Below are positions 27,219 through 36,700 of a stretch of 64,000 nt of DNA, one piece after another; positions within the stretch are counted from its first letter, which is position 1, and the number at the start of each line of letters is the position of its first letter. Source of the DNA: Flammeovirga aprica JL-4 (GTDB taxonomy: Bacteria > Bacteroidota > Bacteroidia > Cytophagales > Flammeovirgaceae); assembly GCF_012844305.1 (NCBI RefSeq), contig NZ_JABANE010000031.1, positions 18,392 to 82,391 of the forward strand, given 5' to 3'. Made by a program: the position numbers and the translations under genes. The notes below the pieces were generated by a model. The model saw nothing but the letters and a program-made list of their open reading frames with translations. It searched no databases and had not been told where the DNA came from.

Positions 27219-27941
27219 ATGGAAGAGACATCATTATATATAGTTCCTACGCCTATCGGGAACCTTGAAGATATAACTGCAAGAGCATTGCGTATACTGA
27301 ATGAAGTAGATACAATTCTTGCAGAAGACACTCGTAATACGGGTAAATTATTGAAGCATTTTGACATTAAAAGCAACTTGCAGAGTCATCATGCTTTTAA
27401 TGAGCATAAGACTGTTGAGGGATTGATTCAGCGCCTTCAGAAAGGAGAGAAAATCGCCTTAGTTTCAGATGCGGGAACACCTGTTATTTCTGATCCGGGT
27501 TATATTTTAGTGAGAGCATGTGGAGAAGCTGGTATCAAAGTGGAAACGCTTCCTGGACCGACGGCTTTTGTACCTGCGTTGGTCAACTCTGGTTTGCCGG
27601 CTGACCGTTTTACGTTTGAAGGTTTTCTTCCCCACAAAAAAGGAAGACAGACTAAAATCAAAGAGCTGGAAGAGGAACAGCGCACAATGGTGTTTTATGA
27701 ATCACCTCACCGCTTAGTTAAGTTTTTAGAGCAATTGGCTGAAGCTTGGGGTGGTGAAAGAAGAGCGAGTGTTTCTAGGGAATTATCTAAGTTTCATGAA
27801 GAGACTATGAGGGGAACACTCTCAGAATTAGCACAATATTATACAGAAAATCCTCCAAAAGGCGAGATTGTTGCAGTGGTGGAAGGAAAGAAAATTGAGA
27901 AGAAACCTAAGGGCAATAAGTATAAATACAAAGATCAATAA
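27219..27941 (+). CDS. rsmI: 16S rRNA (cytidine1402-2'-O)-methyltransferase
   Basis: RsmI 2'-O-methylates C1402 of 16S rRNA in the decoding centre using S-adenosylmethionine. The 240-residue protein is a tetrapyrrole-methylase-fold enzyme with the family landmarks YIVPTPIGNLEDITARAL at the N-terminus, EDTRNTGKLL, SDAGTPVISDPGY and GPTAFVPALVNSGLPADRF. The basic C-terminus (KKIEKKPKGNKYKYK) is usual. The stop overlaps the lnt start by one base. Confidence 0.93.
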   Translation: MEETSLYIVPTPIGNLEDITARALRILNEVDTILAEDTRNTGKLLKHFDIKSNLQSHHAFNEHKTVEGLIQRLQKGEKIALVSDAGTPVISDPGYILVRACGEAGIKVETLPGPTAFVPALVNSGLPADRFTFEGFLPHKKGRQTKIKELEEEQRTMVFYESPHRLVKFLEQLAEAWGGERRASVSRELSKFHEETMRGTLSELAQYYTENPPKGEIVAVVEGKKIEKKPKGNKYKYKDQ

Positions 27942-29566
27942 TGAGGAAATTTATCTACGACTTTATAACAACAAACAGTGAGAAGAAGTGGTATCCGTGG
28001 CTTCTAGCTTTGCTTAGTGGCACCTTCTTGGGGCTTTCATGGCATGGATTCCTTCCTTTAGTTTTTATTGGGTTTGTGCCTTTATTGGAAATTGAAAGAG
28101 TGATTTCTCTTGACAGCAAGCGTTTCAAAGGATGGAGAATTTATGGTTTTGCATTCCTTGCCTTTTTTACTTTCAATTTCGTAGGGTATTGGTGGCTTTG
28201 GTACGCCTCTAAATGGGCCACTTTTGGTGCCTGGGGAGCCAATGCGGCTTTAATGGCATTGCCGTTCTTAGCTTTTTACCATACCAAGAGAATTTCTCAA
28301 GGAAAATTCCATCATATTGATTTTGTATGCTGGTGGATTGCTTTTGAATATGTGCACATGTTCTGGGAATTTTCATGGCCTTGGCTAAACCTCGGCAATG
28401 TATTGAGTTTTACTCCTTCCTTGGCACAGTGGTATGAATATACGGGTACTTTTGGCGGAACACTTTGGATTACATTGATCAATATCTATTTCTTTAGTTT
28501 TATGGTCAATGGACGAAAAATTGTTTCTATTTTCTTCTACTTATTGATTCCAATTTCTACTTCTCTGTATATGTATTATACTTATGAAGAAGTGGGTGAA
28601 GAAATTGAAGTAGCAGTAGTTCAACCCAACATTGACTGTTATTCTGAAAAGTTTAGATACAATGCCAGAACGGGAGCTCAAAATACAACAACTTATATTC
28701 CTCCTCAGGATCAGGTAAAACGTATGATGGACCTTACGGAACAGACCATCACGCCTAATACTAAGTTTGTATTCTGGCCAGAAACTTCCATCAGTAATAA
28801 TATTGATGAAGACCGTACGAATAGAAGTCCTGACTTATTGGTCATCAAAAAAATGATGGCAAAATTCCCTAATACCACTTTGGTATCGGGTGCAGATACT
28901 TATAAAATCTATGGTGATACGGCGTTGACAACTACCTCAAGGCACTCTCAAAATATAGGGTACTATGATGTTTTCAATACGGCAGTAAGAGTAAAAGATA
29001 AAGAGCCTTTGTCTTTCTATCATAAATCACAATTGGTTATTGGTGTAGAAACGATTCCATTTCCAGGAATTCTAAAAGCCATTATTCTTAACTTCGGTGG
29101 TAGTTCTGGCGGATTAGGAAGGCAAGAGGAAAGAGATGTTTTTGCCAATGGCGACATCAATGTGGGGCCGATTATTTGTTATGAATCCGTGTATGGTGAA
29201 TATGTGACAGAGTATGTTAAAAAAGGAGCTGATTTTCTTACAGTCGTTACCAATGACGGCTGGTGGGATGACACACCTGGACATACACAACACCTTGCTT
29301 TCTCATCATTGAGAGCCATTGAAACACGTAAAGATATTGCAAGATCTGCCAACACAGGAATTTCTTGTTTTATCAACCAAAGAGGGGATATTCTGAAGCC
29401 TATTGCGTATGGTGAGACGGGTGCTGAATTGGGCAACGTAAGAATTAACAAAGAAGAAACGTTCTATACATTATATGGTGACTATATTGCAAGAGTAGGA
29501 AGTATACTTGCTGTAACTATGCTTCTTGTAGGATGGTCACGTAGAAAAAATGCTTTACCTATTTAA
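27941..29566 (+). CDS. lnt: Apolipoprotein N-acyltransferase
   Basis: Lnt adds the third acyl chain to the N-terminal Cys of lipoproteins in the inner membrane, consistent with the many lipoproteins in this window. The 541-residue protein has multiple N-terminal membrane helices and a C-terminal nitrilase domain. The expected catalytic triad is visible: Glu in FWPETSISN, Lys in YHKSQLVIGVETIPF and Cys in GPIICYESVYG. It is coupled to rsmI by a one-base overlap and followed 14 bases later by the methyltransferase gene ogt. Confidence 0.92.
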   Translation: MRKFIYDFITTNSEKKWYPWLLALLSGTFLGLSWHGFLPLVFIGFVPLLEIERVISLDSKRFKGWRIYGFAFLAFFTFNFVGYWWLWYASKWATFGAWGANAALMALPFLAFYHTKRISQGKFHHIDFVCWWIAFEYVHMFWEFSWPWLNLGNVLSFTPSLAQWYEYTGTFGGTLWITLINIYFFSFMVNGRKIVSIFFYLLIPISTSLYMYYTYEEVGEEIEVAVVQPNIDCYSEKFRYNARTGAQNTTTYIPPQDQVKRMMDLTEQTITPNTKFVFWPETSISNNIDEDRTNRSPDLLVIKKMMAKFPNTTLVSGADTYKIYGDTALTTTSRHSQNIGYYDVFNTAVRVKDKEPLSFYHKSQLVIGVETIPFPGILKAIILNFGGSSGGLGRQEERDVFANGDINVGPIICYESVYGEYVTEYVKKGADFLTVVTNDGWWDDTPGHTQHLAFSSLRAIETRKDIARSANTGISCFINQRGDILKPIAYGETGAELGNVRINKEETFYTLYGDYIARVGSILAVTMLLVGWSRRKNALPI

Positions 29567-29580
29567 GCACTAGATAAAAA

Positions 29581-30081
29581 ATGGAAACCGTTTTTAGAGA
29601 TTATATTGAAACTCCTCTAGGCCTTATGGTTGTAGAAGCTTCTCCTAGAGGAGTTTCAAAAATTCGCTTTCTTGATGAAGGCGAGGAAATATTAGATGAT
29701 TTGACCAATCCACATACCATGGATGCGATCGAATGGATCGATAATTATTTTCAGGGCAATAGTAAACTGGGATTTGATTTTTCGATTGACCTATCGGGTA
29801 CTACTTTTCAAAAGCAGGTTTGGAAGGAACTGTGCAAAGTGAAGTATGGTACTGTGGCTACTTATCTTGATATTTCTGAAAGAATTGGTAATCCTAAAGC
29901 CATCAGAGCAGTGGGTGCAGCCAACGGGCAAAACCCTATTGCATTGGCAATTCCTTGCCACAGAATCATAGGCAGTGATGGTACACTGACAGGTTATGCT
30001 GGCGGTTTAGGTAGAAAAAAATGGTTGCTACAGCATGAAGGGTATATCAAGTATGGCCAAGAACAGCTGAGTCTTTTTTAG
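29581..30081 (+). CDS. ogt: Methylated-DNA--[protein]-cysteine S-methyltransferase
   Basis: This suicide repair protein removes O6-alkyl groups from guanine. The 166 residues contain the active-site motif IPCHRII and the helix-turn-helix TFQKQVWKELCKVKYGTVATY that flips the damaged base. The C-terminal GYAGGLGRKKWLLQHE is also typical. It is the third gene of the rsmI-lnt unit. Its stop overlaps the stop of the convergent CheC gene by two bases, so the two transcripts run into each other. Confidence 0.93.
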   Translation: METVFRDYIETPLGLMVVEASPRGVSKIRFLDEGEEILDDLTNPHTMDAIEWIDNYFQGNSKLGFDFSIDLSGTTFQKQVWKELCKVKYGTVATYLDISERIGNPKAIRAVGAANGQNPIALAIPCHRIIGSDGTLTGYAGGLGRKKWLLQHEGYIKYGQEQLSLF

Positions 30082-30743
30082 CCGAAAATACTTTTGAAAA
30101 AGCCTTTTTTGTCTTCTTTCTTATCTTCACTCTGTTCTCCTACAAACGCATTTTCCATATCAAAATTTCTTACAAAAGGAATCAGCGTTTCATCAAACAT
30201 ACAGATCAATTCTAAATTTACTCTAGATTTAAAAGCCCCTAACTCCGCTTTCAACGCGTAGGAAACATTCATTCCTGCTTCCCTTTCATGAATAAATTTA
30301 TCAAAATTATCTAAAGACATTTCCTGAATACTAGGTACATGACCATAGATCGTATTATTAAAAAGGTTGGCAAACTTTGTCACAAAAGCGGCGATCAGAA
30401 TATTATCCAATTCCAATAACATTGCCTCTCTCATTTGCTTCTTTCCCCATTCTGTGGTCGGCAAAGTTTTTTCTATGATGCCTTGTTCATCTTCACCATG
30501 AACAATCAGCATCGTCTCCGCTTTCATATCGCCAATAATATCTGTAGTCAGTACAAACACATCTTCTTTATAGTCCTGACGTAATAGTTTTTCTTTGGAA
30601 AGGTCTTTTACTTCCATCACATTCCTTACTAAAATTTCATCTTTTAGAACGGTAGATAAAGCGTTAGCAACATTTCCCAATGCAATATTGGTTACATCAT
30701 TTATTAAATAGGATTTCTCTATCGAAAACTGGGATTGAAACAT
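30078..30743 (-). CDS. cheC: CheC-type chemotaxis phosphatase
   Basis: CheC-family proteins dephosphorylate CheY-P. In the 221-residue protein the catalytic pattern E-x2-N-x22-P is present exactly once (ELDN, then P 23 residues later in GHVPSI). The N-terminal counterpart (INDVTNIALGN) is degenerate, with Asp for Glu. The C-terminal 20 residues are charged (SEDKKEDKKGFFKSIFG), a tail that may dock to another Che protein. It is the last gene of the chemosensory island, 29 bases after cheA. Confidence 0.8.
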   Translation of the reverse strand: MFQSQFSIEKSYLINDVTNIALGNVANALSTVLKDEILVRNVMEVKDLSKEKLLRQDYKEDVFVLTTDIIGDMKAETMLIVHGEDEQGIIEKTLPTTEWGKKQMREAMLLELDNILIAAFVTKFANLFNNTIYGHVPSIQEMSLDNFDKFIHEREAGMNVSYALKAELGAFKSRVNLELICMFDETLIPFVRNFDMENAFVGEQSEDKKEDKKGFFKSIFG

Positions 30744-30772
30744 AATGATTTCTTTCTGTTATTCTAAGTTAA

Positions 30773-32575
30773 TTATACAGTTGCGAAAGTTGGTTTGAAT
30801 AAAAATTCTGAGATGTCGTTGGCATCCAATACAAGGCAGACATTACCGTTGCCCAAAATAGTAGCACCACTGATAAAACGTGCATTTTCCACAGGTTTAC
30901 CCAATGGCTTTTCTATTATTTCTTTCTGTTGCAATAATCGGTCTACTACAAAACCAATCATCTTATTATCAACAGATACAACAACAATATTAATTTTAGC
31001 TTCCGGGTCTTCTATCTTATCAAAAGAACGGTGAAGTAATTGAGGGTCTTGCAATCCGTCTATATCTTGACAGTCAAAAATATCTCTCAAAAACATCACA
31101 GTAATGGTATCATCAAGGTGTGTGGTCACCAGCCCTCCTCCTACTTTATGAATAGAAGACTTCTTTACAGAAATAACCGCCTCTGTAAATGATAACGGAA
31201 TGGCGTACTCTGTATTGTTGATAATAAAAAGTAAAGCTGATTTTACCGCCATTGATGAAGGTAAACTCAAACTGAATGTTGTGCCCTGCCCTAATACAGT
31301 TTTGATATTGATTTTCCCACCAACTGCATCCACGGCTTTTTTCACCACATCCATCCCTACACCTCTGCCACTCACTGAAGTGACATTATCTACACTAGAG
31401 AATCCCGGTTCAAAGATAAACTTCACTACATCATCATCTGAAAGCGCGGCCAATGCCTCTGGTGTTGCCAGTCTTTTTTCGATGACTTTCTTTCTGATCT
31501 TATTTGCATCAATGCCATTTCCGTCATCAATGACCTCAATAATCACATACTCCTTGTCTGAAGTGGCACATAACTGAATCGTACCTTGTTCCTTTTTACC
31601 GTTTTTCTTTCTTTCCTCCGGACCTTCTATACCGTGACTTACTGCATTTCGGACCAAGTGAATCATAGAATCACTGATAATCTGCAGTACATTACGGTCA
31701 ATTTCAATTTCAGTACCCTGTAAATCAAGATTTACTTTTTTGTTCTCAATCGTAGCAACGTCACGAACAATACGGTGAAATTTATGGAACAAAGCACCTA
31801 CTTGTACCAGTCTTACACCCATTACAGAATACTGTAAATCAGAAGTGATTCTATACAAACGGGTATACTCATTGGTGGTTCCAAAACTAGCCCCTTGAGC
31901 AATGATTCTATCTTTTTCAATGGCCAACTCTCCAACAAGATTCAATAAAGTATCTAGCTTGGCAACGGGTACCTGTACAAAATCAGAGAAGGTAATCTTC
32001 GATTTTTTGTCCTCATCATCTGAAAATTCATCAGCCAATGGCACACCAATAGGAACGGGCTGTTCAGACGCTAAAGTTTCTTTCTGACTATCTGTCAACT
32101 CTTCTTCATTTTTTTCCTGAAGAGATGCTTCTAGTTCTTTATCCTTCTTTTCAGATGATTCTCCTCCGCCTTGGGTATGTTCATACTCTATCTCTCCTTT
32201 CAGGTTTCTAAGGATCACCTTGAGTTTCGCCCTCATTCCTTTATAAGGAACTTTTTTATCGACCTTCACTCCTTCAATCATTTCTCCAAGCTTGTCGATC
32301 GCTTTGAATAGATCATTGAAGACCATGGAGGTCAAGGCAATGTTTCCTCTTCGAATTTCACTGAAAATATCCTCCAACAGATGTCCAACGGAAGCTACAT
32401 CTTCAAAACCCATTGCGGCTGCATTGCCCTTCAGTGTATGAATAATTCTAAAAATAGCCTCTGTTGCCTCTCTGTCAGCATGATTTTTTTCCAGCTGTGT
32501 AAATAATCTATTGAGCTGTTCAAAACTATCCTGAGCTTCGGCGAGAAATATCTGTTTAAGTTCTTCTTCTTTCAT
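30773..32575 (-). CDS. cheA: Chemotaxis histidine kinase CheA
   Basis: The 600-residue kinase has, in order, an HPt domain with phospho-accepting His46 in RIIHTLKGNAAAMG, and a long acidic linker (about 120-200) where a CheY-binding domain would sit but is not clear. A dimerisation helix region is followed by the HATPase with N box LVRNAVSHGIE, G1 VIDDGNGIDA and G2 GRGVGMDVVKKAV, then a C-terminal CheW-like domain (about 445-590). It receives signals from the soluble receptor of the same island and phosphorylates CheY. The intergenic distance to cheY is 156 bases, larger than between the other Che genes. Confidence 0.92.
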   Translation of the reverse strand: MKEEELKQIFLAEAQDSFEQLNRLFTQLEKNHADREATEAIFRIIHTLKGNAAAMGFEDVASVGHLLEDIFSEIRRGNIALTSMVFNDLFKAIDKLGEMIEGVKVDKKVPYKGMRAKLKVILRNLKGEIEYEHTQGGGESSEKKDKELEASLQEKNEEELTDSQKETLASEQPVPIGVPLADEFSDDEDKKSKITFSDFVQVPVAKLDTLLNLVGELAIEKDRIIAQGASFGTTNEYTRLYRITSDLQYSVMGVRLVQVGALFHKFHRIVRDVATIENKKVNLDLQGTEIEIDRNVLQIISDSMIHLVRNAVSHGIEGPEERKKNGKKEQGTIQLCATSDKEYVIIEVIDDGNGIDANKIRKKVIEKRLATPEALAALSDDDVVKFIFEPGFSSVDNVTSVSGRGVGMDVVKKAVDAVGGKINIKTVLGQGTTFSLSLPSSMAVKSALLFIINNTEYAIPLSFTEAVISVKKSSIHKVGGGLVTTHLDDTITVMFLRDIFDCQDIDGLQDPQLLHRSFDKIEDPEAKINIVVVSVDNKMIGFVVDRLLQQKEIIEKPLGKPVENARFISGATILGNGNVCLVLDANDISEFLFKPTFATV

Positions 32576-32591
32576 TCGTGTAAGTGCATGA

Positions 32592-32610
32592 TAAGTACGA
32601 AGTCAAATTT
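32592..32610. repeat. Solitary copy of the TAAGTAC-AAGTCAAA end motif
   Basis: TAAGTACGAAGTCAAATTT differs at few positions from the terminal repeat of the 57782 element. It lies 17 bases upstream of cheA, so a promoter or leader role is equally possible. Confidence 0.3.
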
Positions 32611-32731
32611 CATGAGTCATTTTTTGGGTACGACATTACAGCCCGTTGTAATAGCAAGCACTACTCAACGTTTTCCGAAGGCGTTATATATCAAAAAATG
32701 GTGTAAAGAAATTTTGAATTGGCACTTGAGG

Positions 32732-33091
32732 TTAAATAATCTGACCTATTGCTTCCGTCAATTGTTCTGGCGTAAAAGGCTTCACTAAATAGCTGTCCAA
32801 TCCCAGATTCATTCCCTCATCAATCACTGCTTGTTGTCCAACAGCACTGATCATTATGATTTTTGAAGTAAGGTCTTCTTCTTTTAAGGTTTTCAAAATA
32901 TCAAGCCCCAACATATCAGGCAGGATATTATCCAGGGTTATCAAATCAGGTTCTGAGTCTAATGCTAAGTCTATCGCTTCTTCACCGTTTGATGCTTGTC
33001 CAATAACTTCAAACCCCGCTTCTTCTAATGCGTCCTTGATAATGGAACGCATATACAAGGAATCATCAACAATTAATACTTTTTTAGCCAT
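32732..33091 (-). CDS. cheY: Single-domain response regulator CheY
   Basis: The 119-residue receiver domain is taken from MAKKVLIVDD; an in-frame ATG four codons upstream is less likely. The acidic pocket (DD at 9-10), phospho-accepting Asp54 in LITLDNILP, the Thr/Ser switch position ISA and Lys in VKPF are all present. It lies between cheW (8-20 base gap) and cheA, so it is the diffusible output of the island. CheC is its likely phosphatase. Confidence 0.9.
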   Translation of the reverse strand: MAKKVLIVDDSLYMRSIIKDALEEAGFEVIGQASNGEEAIDLALDSEPDLITLDNILPDMLGLDILKTLKEEDLTSKIIMISAVGQQAVIDEGMNLGLDSYLVKPFTPEQLTEAIGQII

Positions 33092-33111
33092 GGGTAAATA
33101 CACATTAAATT

Positions 33112-33693
33112 TTAAATCTTAGACCCTATTACAGTTTTAAGGTCGTCTTTTGTGATAATCTTAAAGATGTCTATTAAGATAATCAGTCGATCTTCTATCT
33201 TAATAATACCATTGATATAGTCCTGTTCTCCGTGCATTTCCGTCACCACGGCAGGTGTATAATCGATGTCCGTATCTGCTACAGACAAGGTATTGGGTAC
33301 ATCTTTTACTAAAATAGCCATATTGAATTCGTGGCTTTCCACTACAAGCGTGTAGCCACTCGTTTCATTGATTGTATTATTAAGCGAAAACTTATCTTCC
33401 AGATCAATAATGGCCAGTATATTTCCTCTGATATTTGCCACTCCTCTCACATAAGAGGGAGTAAGAGGTATTTTTGTAATCCGTGGAGTAATCACAACTT
33501 CTTTTATCTGATCTATCCGAAGTCCGTACTCTTCTTCTCCTAATCGGAATACAATAATATTGCTTTTCTGCTCCTGCTCATCATCAATTGTCACTTTAGC
33601 CATATCTATAGCCTCAGCAATTCTCTCTTCTTTTGATCGGGATGCATTGTTTGGTTCTTCAACAGTCATAATAGTGAGGTCTTTTGAAATCAT
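33112..33693 (-). CDS. cheW: Chemotaxis coupling protein CheW
   Basis: The 193-residue protein is a single CheW domain (about 45-185) after a polar 40-residue extension. Typical segments are IVFRLGEEEYGLRIDQIKEV, ITKIPLTPSYVRGVANIRGN and IIDLEDKF. CheW links receptor tips to CheA. The gene sits 43 bases downstream of the large receptor gene and shortly before cheY, on the same strand. Confidence 0.92.
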   Translation of the reverse strand: MISKDLTIMTVEEPNNASRSKEERIAEAIDMAKVTIDDEQEQKSNIIVFRLGEEEYGLRIDQIKEVVITPRITKIPLTPSYVRGVANIRGNILAIIDLEDKFSLNNTINETSGYTLVVESHEFNMAILVKDVPNTLSVADTDIDYTPAVVTEMHGEQDYINGIIKIEDRLIILIDIFKIITKDDLKTVIGSKI

Positions 33694-33736
33694 TATTTTG
33701 GGTAGGGATGCTGTAAAACAACACCCCTACTTTCCA

Positions 33737-36700
33737 TTATTTTAATTTAAACTTACCAACTCCCTCTTTCAATTGAGAGGCCACTTGGTTCAGTTCTTCC
33801 GATGTTTCACCCATCTCTTTCACTGATCCAGACATTTCATCGGCAACACCTGCCACGTTCTTGGTTCCAGCTGCTGTATCTTCTGATACCACCACAATCT
33901 TCTCAATGTTTTGTACAACTGAGTCAATTGAACCTTTCTGTGTATCTGTTGCTTCCAATACATCTTTCGACAGTTTCAGGGTTTCCTCACTAGAGTCTAA
34001 AATGGTTTTGAATACCTCTGATACGTCTTTCGTTGCATCATTACCTACTTTTACCGACTCTTCCATTTTGTCGATGGCTTTGGTCGCTAACCCAACGTCC
34101 TTCTGAACGTCTTGAATCACTTTCTCAATACCACCTGCAGACTGTCTTGAATCTTCTGCCAGTTTACGAATCTCTTCGGCAACGACTGCGAAACCTCTAC
34201 CTGCTTCACCTGCTCTAGCGGCCTCAATTGCGGCGTTAAGGGCGAGTAGGTTGGTTTGTGAGGCAATATCTGTGATCACTGTCAGTGCTCTTGAGATTTC
34301 CTCCGATCGTTTGGCAAGAATTTCAATCGATTCTGAAGTAGATCCGGCGGAGTTTTCAATGGCATTCATGTTTTCCACCAAGTGCTTGATGATCATCATA
34401 CCATTCTGACAAGACTCCATACCAGATTCAGCAGATCGGTTAATGACATGTGCCTTATTACCGGTGTCTTCCGCTGCGGAAAGGATTTCATCTACCAGTG
34501 TCGAAGATTCATCCGTTCTTGCTACCTGCTCCAACATACCTGATGATATATCTTGAATGGCTGATACCACCGTGTCTGTTGATTTATCCATGATACCGAA
34601 CTTCTGTTTCATCTGATCCGAAGACCCTGCCACCGTATTCGACATCTGTTCAATTTCAAGAAGCAAGCTTTGTAATCCATCCAAGGCTTCATTTAGACCT
34701 TGAGCCATTTGCCCAATATCACCAGTGGCTTTCCCTGTGAATCGTTTTGATAAATCACCTTGTGCCATTGATTTGGTTAGTCCTTGGAATTCTAGAATTG
34801 GTTGTGATATGGATACAAGCAAGTTGTTGAAGGCATCGGCTAATTCTTTCCATGCACCTTGAGCACTTTCAATTTCAAGTCGCTCACTCAACTTACCTTG
34901 ATCTCCTGCTATTTGTACTACTCGGTTAATCTCCGTAATGAAGTTTTTCAGGTTATCTCTCAGTGATCTGTTGTTTTCGATCATTCTACCGATATCTGAA
35001 TCGAGGTTGATATTTCCGAGGTCAATCTTGGCATCAAAATTACCCTTGGCCAGTTCATCTAAGAAATCAGACAGTGCGTTGTAGGCTGTTTTAAACTCGG
35101 TCACATCTGAAGCGTATTTCACTACTTTAAAGATATTTCCTTCCGCATCTTCAATCGGGTTATAAGTGGCCTGCAGCCATATTTCTTGTCCTGATTTATT
35201 GATACGTTTATATTCACCACTGTCAAATACTCCGTTTCTCAGTTTCTCCCAGAAGTTCTTATACTCAAAACTTGTGGCATACTCCGGTTCTACGAAAATA
35301 CTGTGATGTTTACCGAGAATCTCTTCTTTTCTATAACCTGTTGTGGTCAGGAAGTTATCATTACAATCCAGAATATGTCCTTGAAGATCAAATTCCACAG
35401 AAGCTTGCGCTTTCAGAATCGCATTGATTTTACCTCGGTTTTCAGCGTTGGCTAATCGTCTTTGAGTTACATCCTCTGCAATTTGTACTACTTTATAATA
35501 GTTACCCTCATGATCCTGCACTGGGTTATAAGTAGCTTGTAGCCAAATCTCCTCTCCTGCTTTATTCAATTGTTTGTAGACATCTCTATCAAACTCGCCT
35601 ACACTTAGTTTCTGCCAGAAGGTCTTGTACTCTTGGGATTGAGAATATTCTGCTGTTACTAATTTACTGTGGTGTGCTCCCACAATTTCCTCTTTGGTAT
35701 ATTGTGTATTCTGACAGAAGATATCATTGCAGTCAAGTACATTACCTGTAAGATCAAATTCCATACGCATGTAACTTGCATCAATCGCCGCAATCTTACC
35801 ACGGTTATCCGCATTGGCAATTCTTCTTGCTGTAATGTCATTCAAGTAAGCTACAACCTTCACATAGTTACCATCGTAATCCTGAATCGGGTTGTAAGAA
35901 CCTTCCAGCCAAATCTCTCTTCCATCTTTTGTGATACGTTTGAAGGAATCTACCACGTACTGCCCTTTCTGCAGTTTGGCCCACAGTTCTTTATTTCTCA
36001 GCACTGTATCTTGATCAACACCTACAATCACATCATGCGGACTGTTGATAATTTCACCCTCATTATAACCCATCACTTCAAGCAACGTGTCGTTCATGGC
36101 TGAAATTTCACCTTCCATAGAAAGCTCCATTACACCTGATGATTTCGAGATCGCTTCATCCAAACCATCTTTCTCTACTTGCTGATCCATTTGAGCTGTG
36201 ATATCAAAACGAATCGCAATGTACTTCACTGGTTTCCCATCGTTGTCCAATACCGGGGCAATAGTAGCATCAACCCAATAATAACCGCCGTTTTTCTTCA
36301 AGTTACGATACTTCACTTTGAAGATTCTACCCGCTTGAATAGTGTCCCAGAATTCTTTGAAAATTTCCTTAGGAGTAGAAGGGTGACGCACAATATTGTG
36401 AGGTTTGCCTAGTAACTCTTGTCTGGTATATCCGGAAAGTTCAGCGAAGGTGTCATTGACAAAAGTAATGTTACCATGTAAATCTGTTTCAGACATCAGC
36501 GCGGCAGAGTTGAAGGCGTTTACTCTTGATTCTAATTCGTTCTTTAAGGCTTCCGCTCTTCGTTGTGTCTCAATCTGTTCAGTAATGTCAGTAGCATATT
36601 TTACTACTTTCATTGCCTTGTTATTCAGGTCGAAAATTGGACTATAAGTAGCTTGCAACCACATGATACTACCATCTTTTCTCACCCTTCTATAAACACC

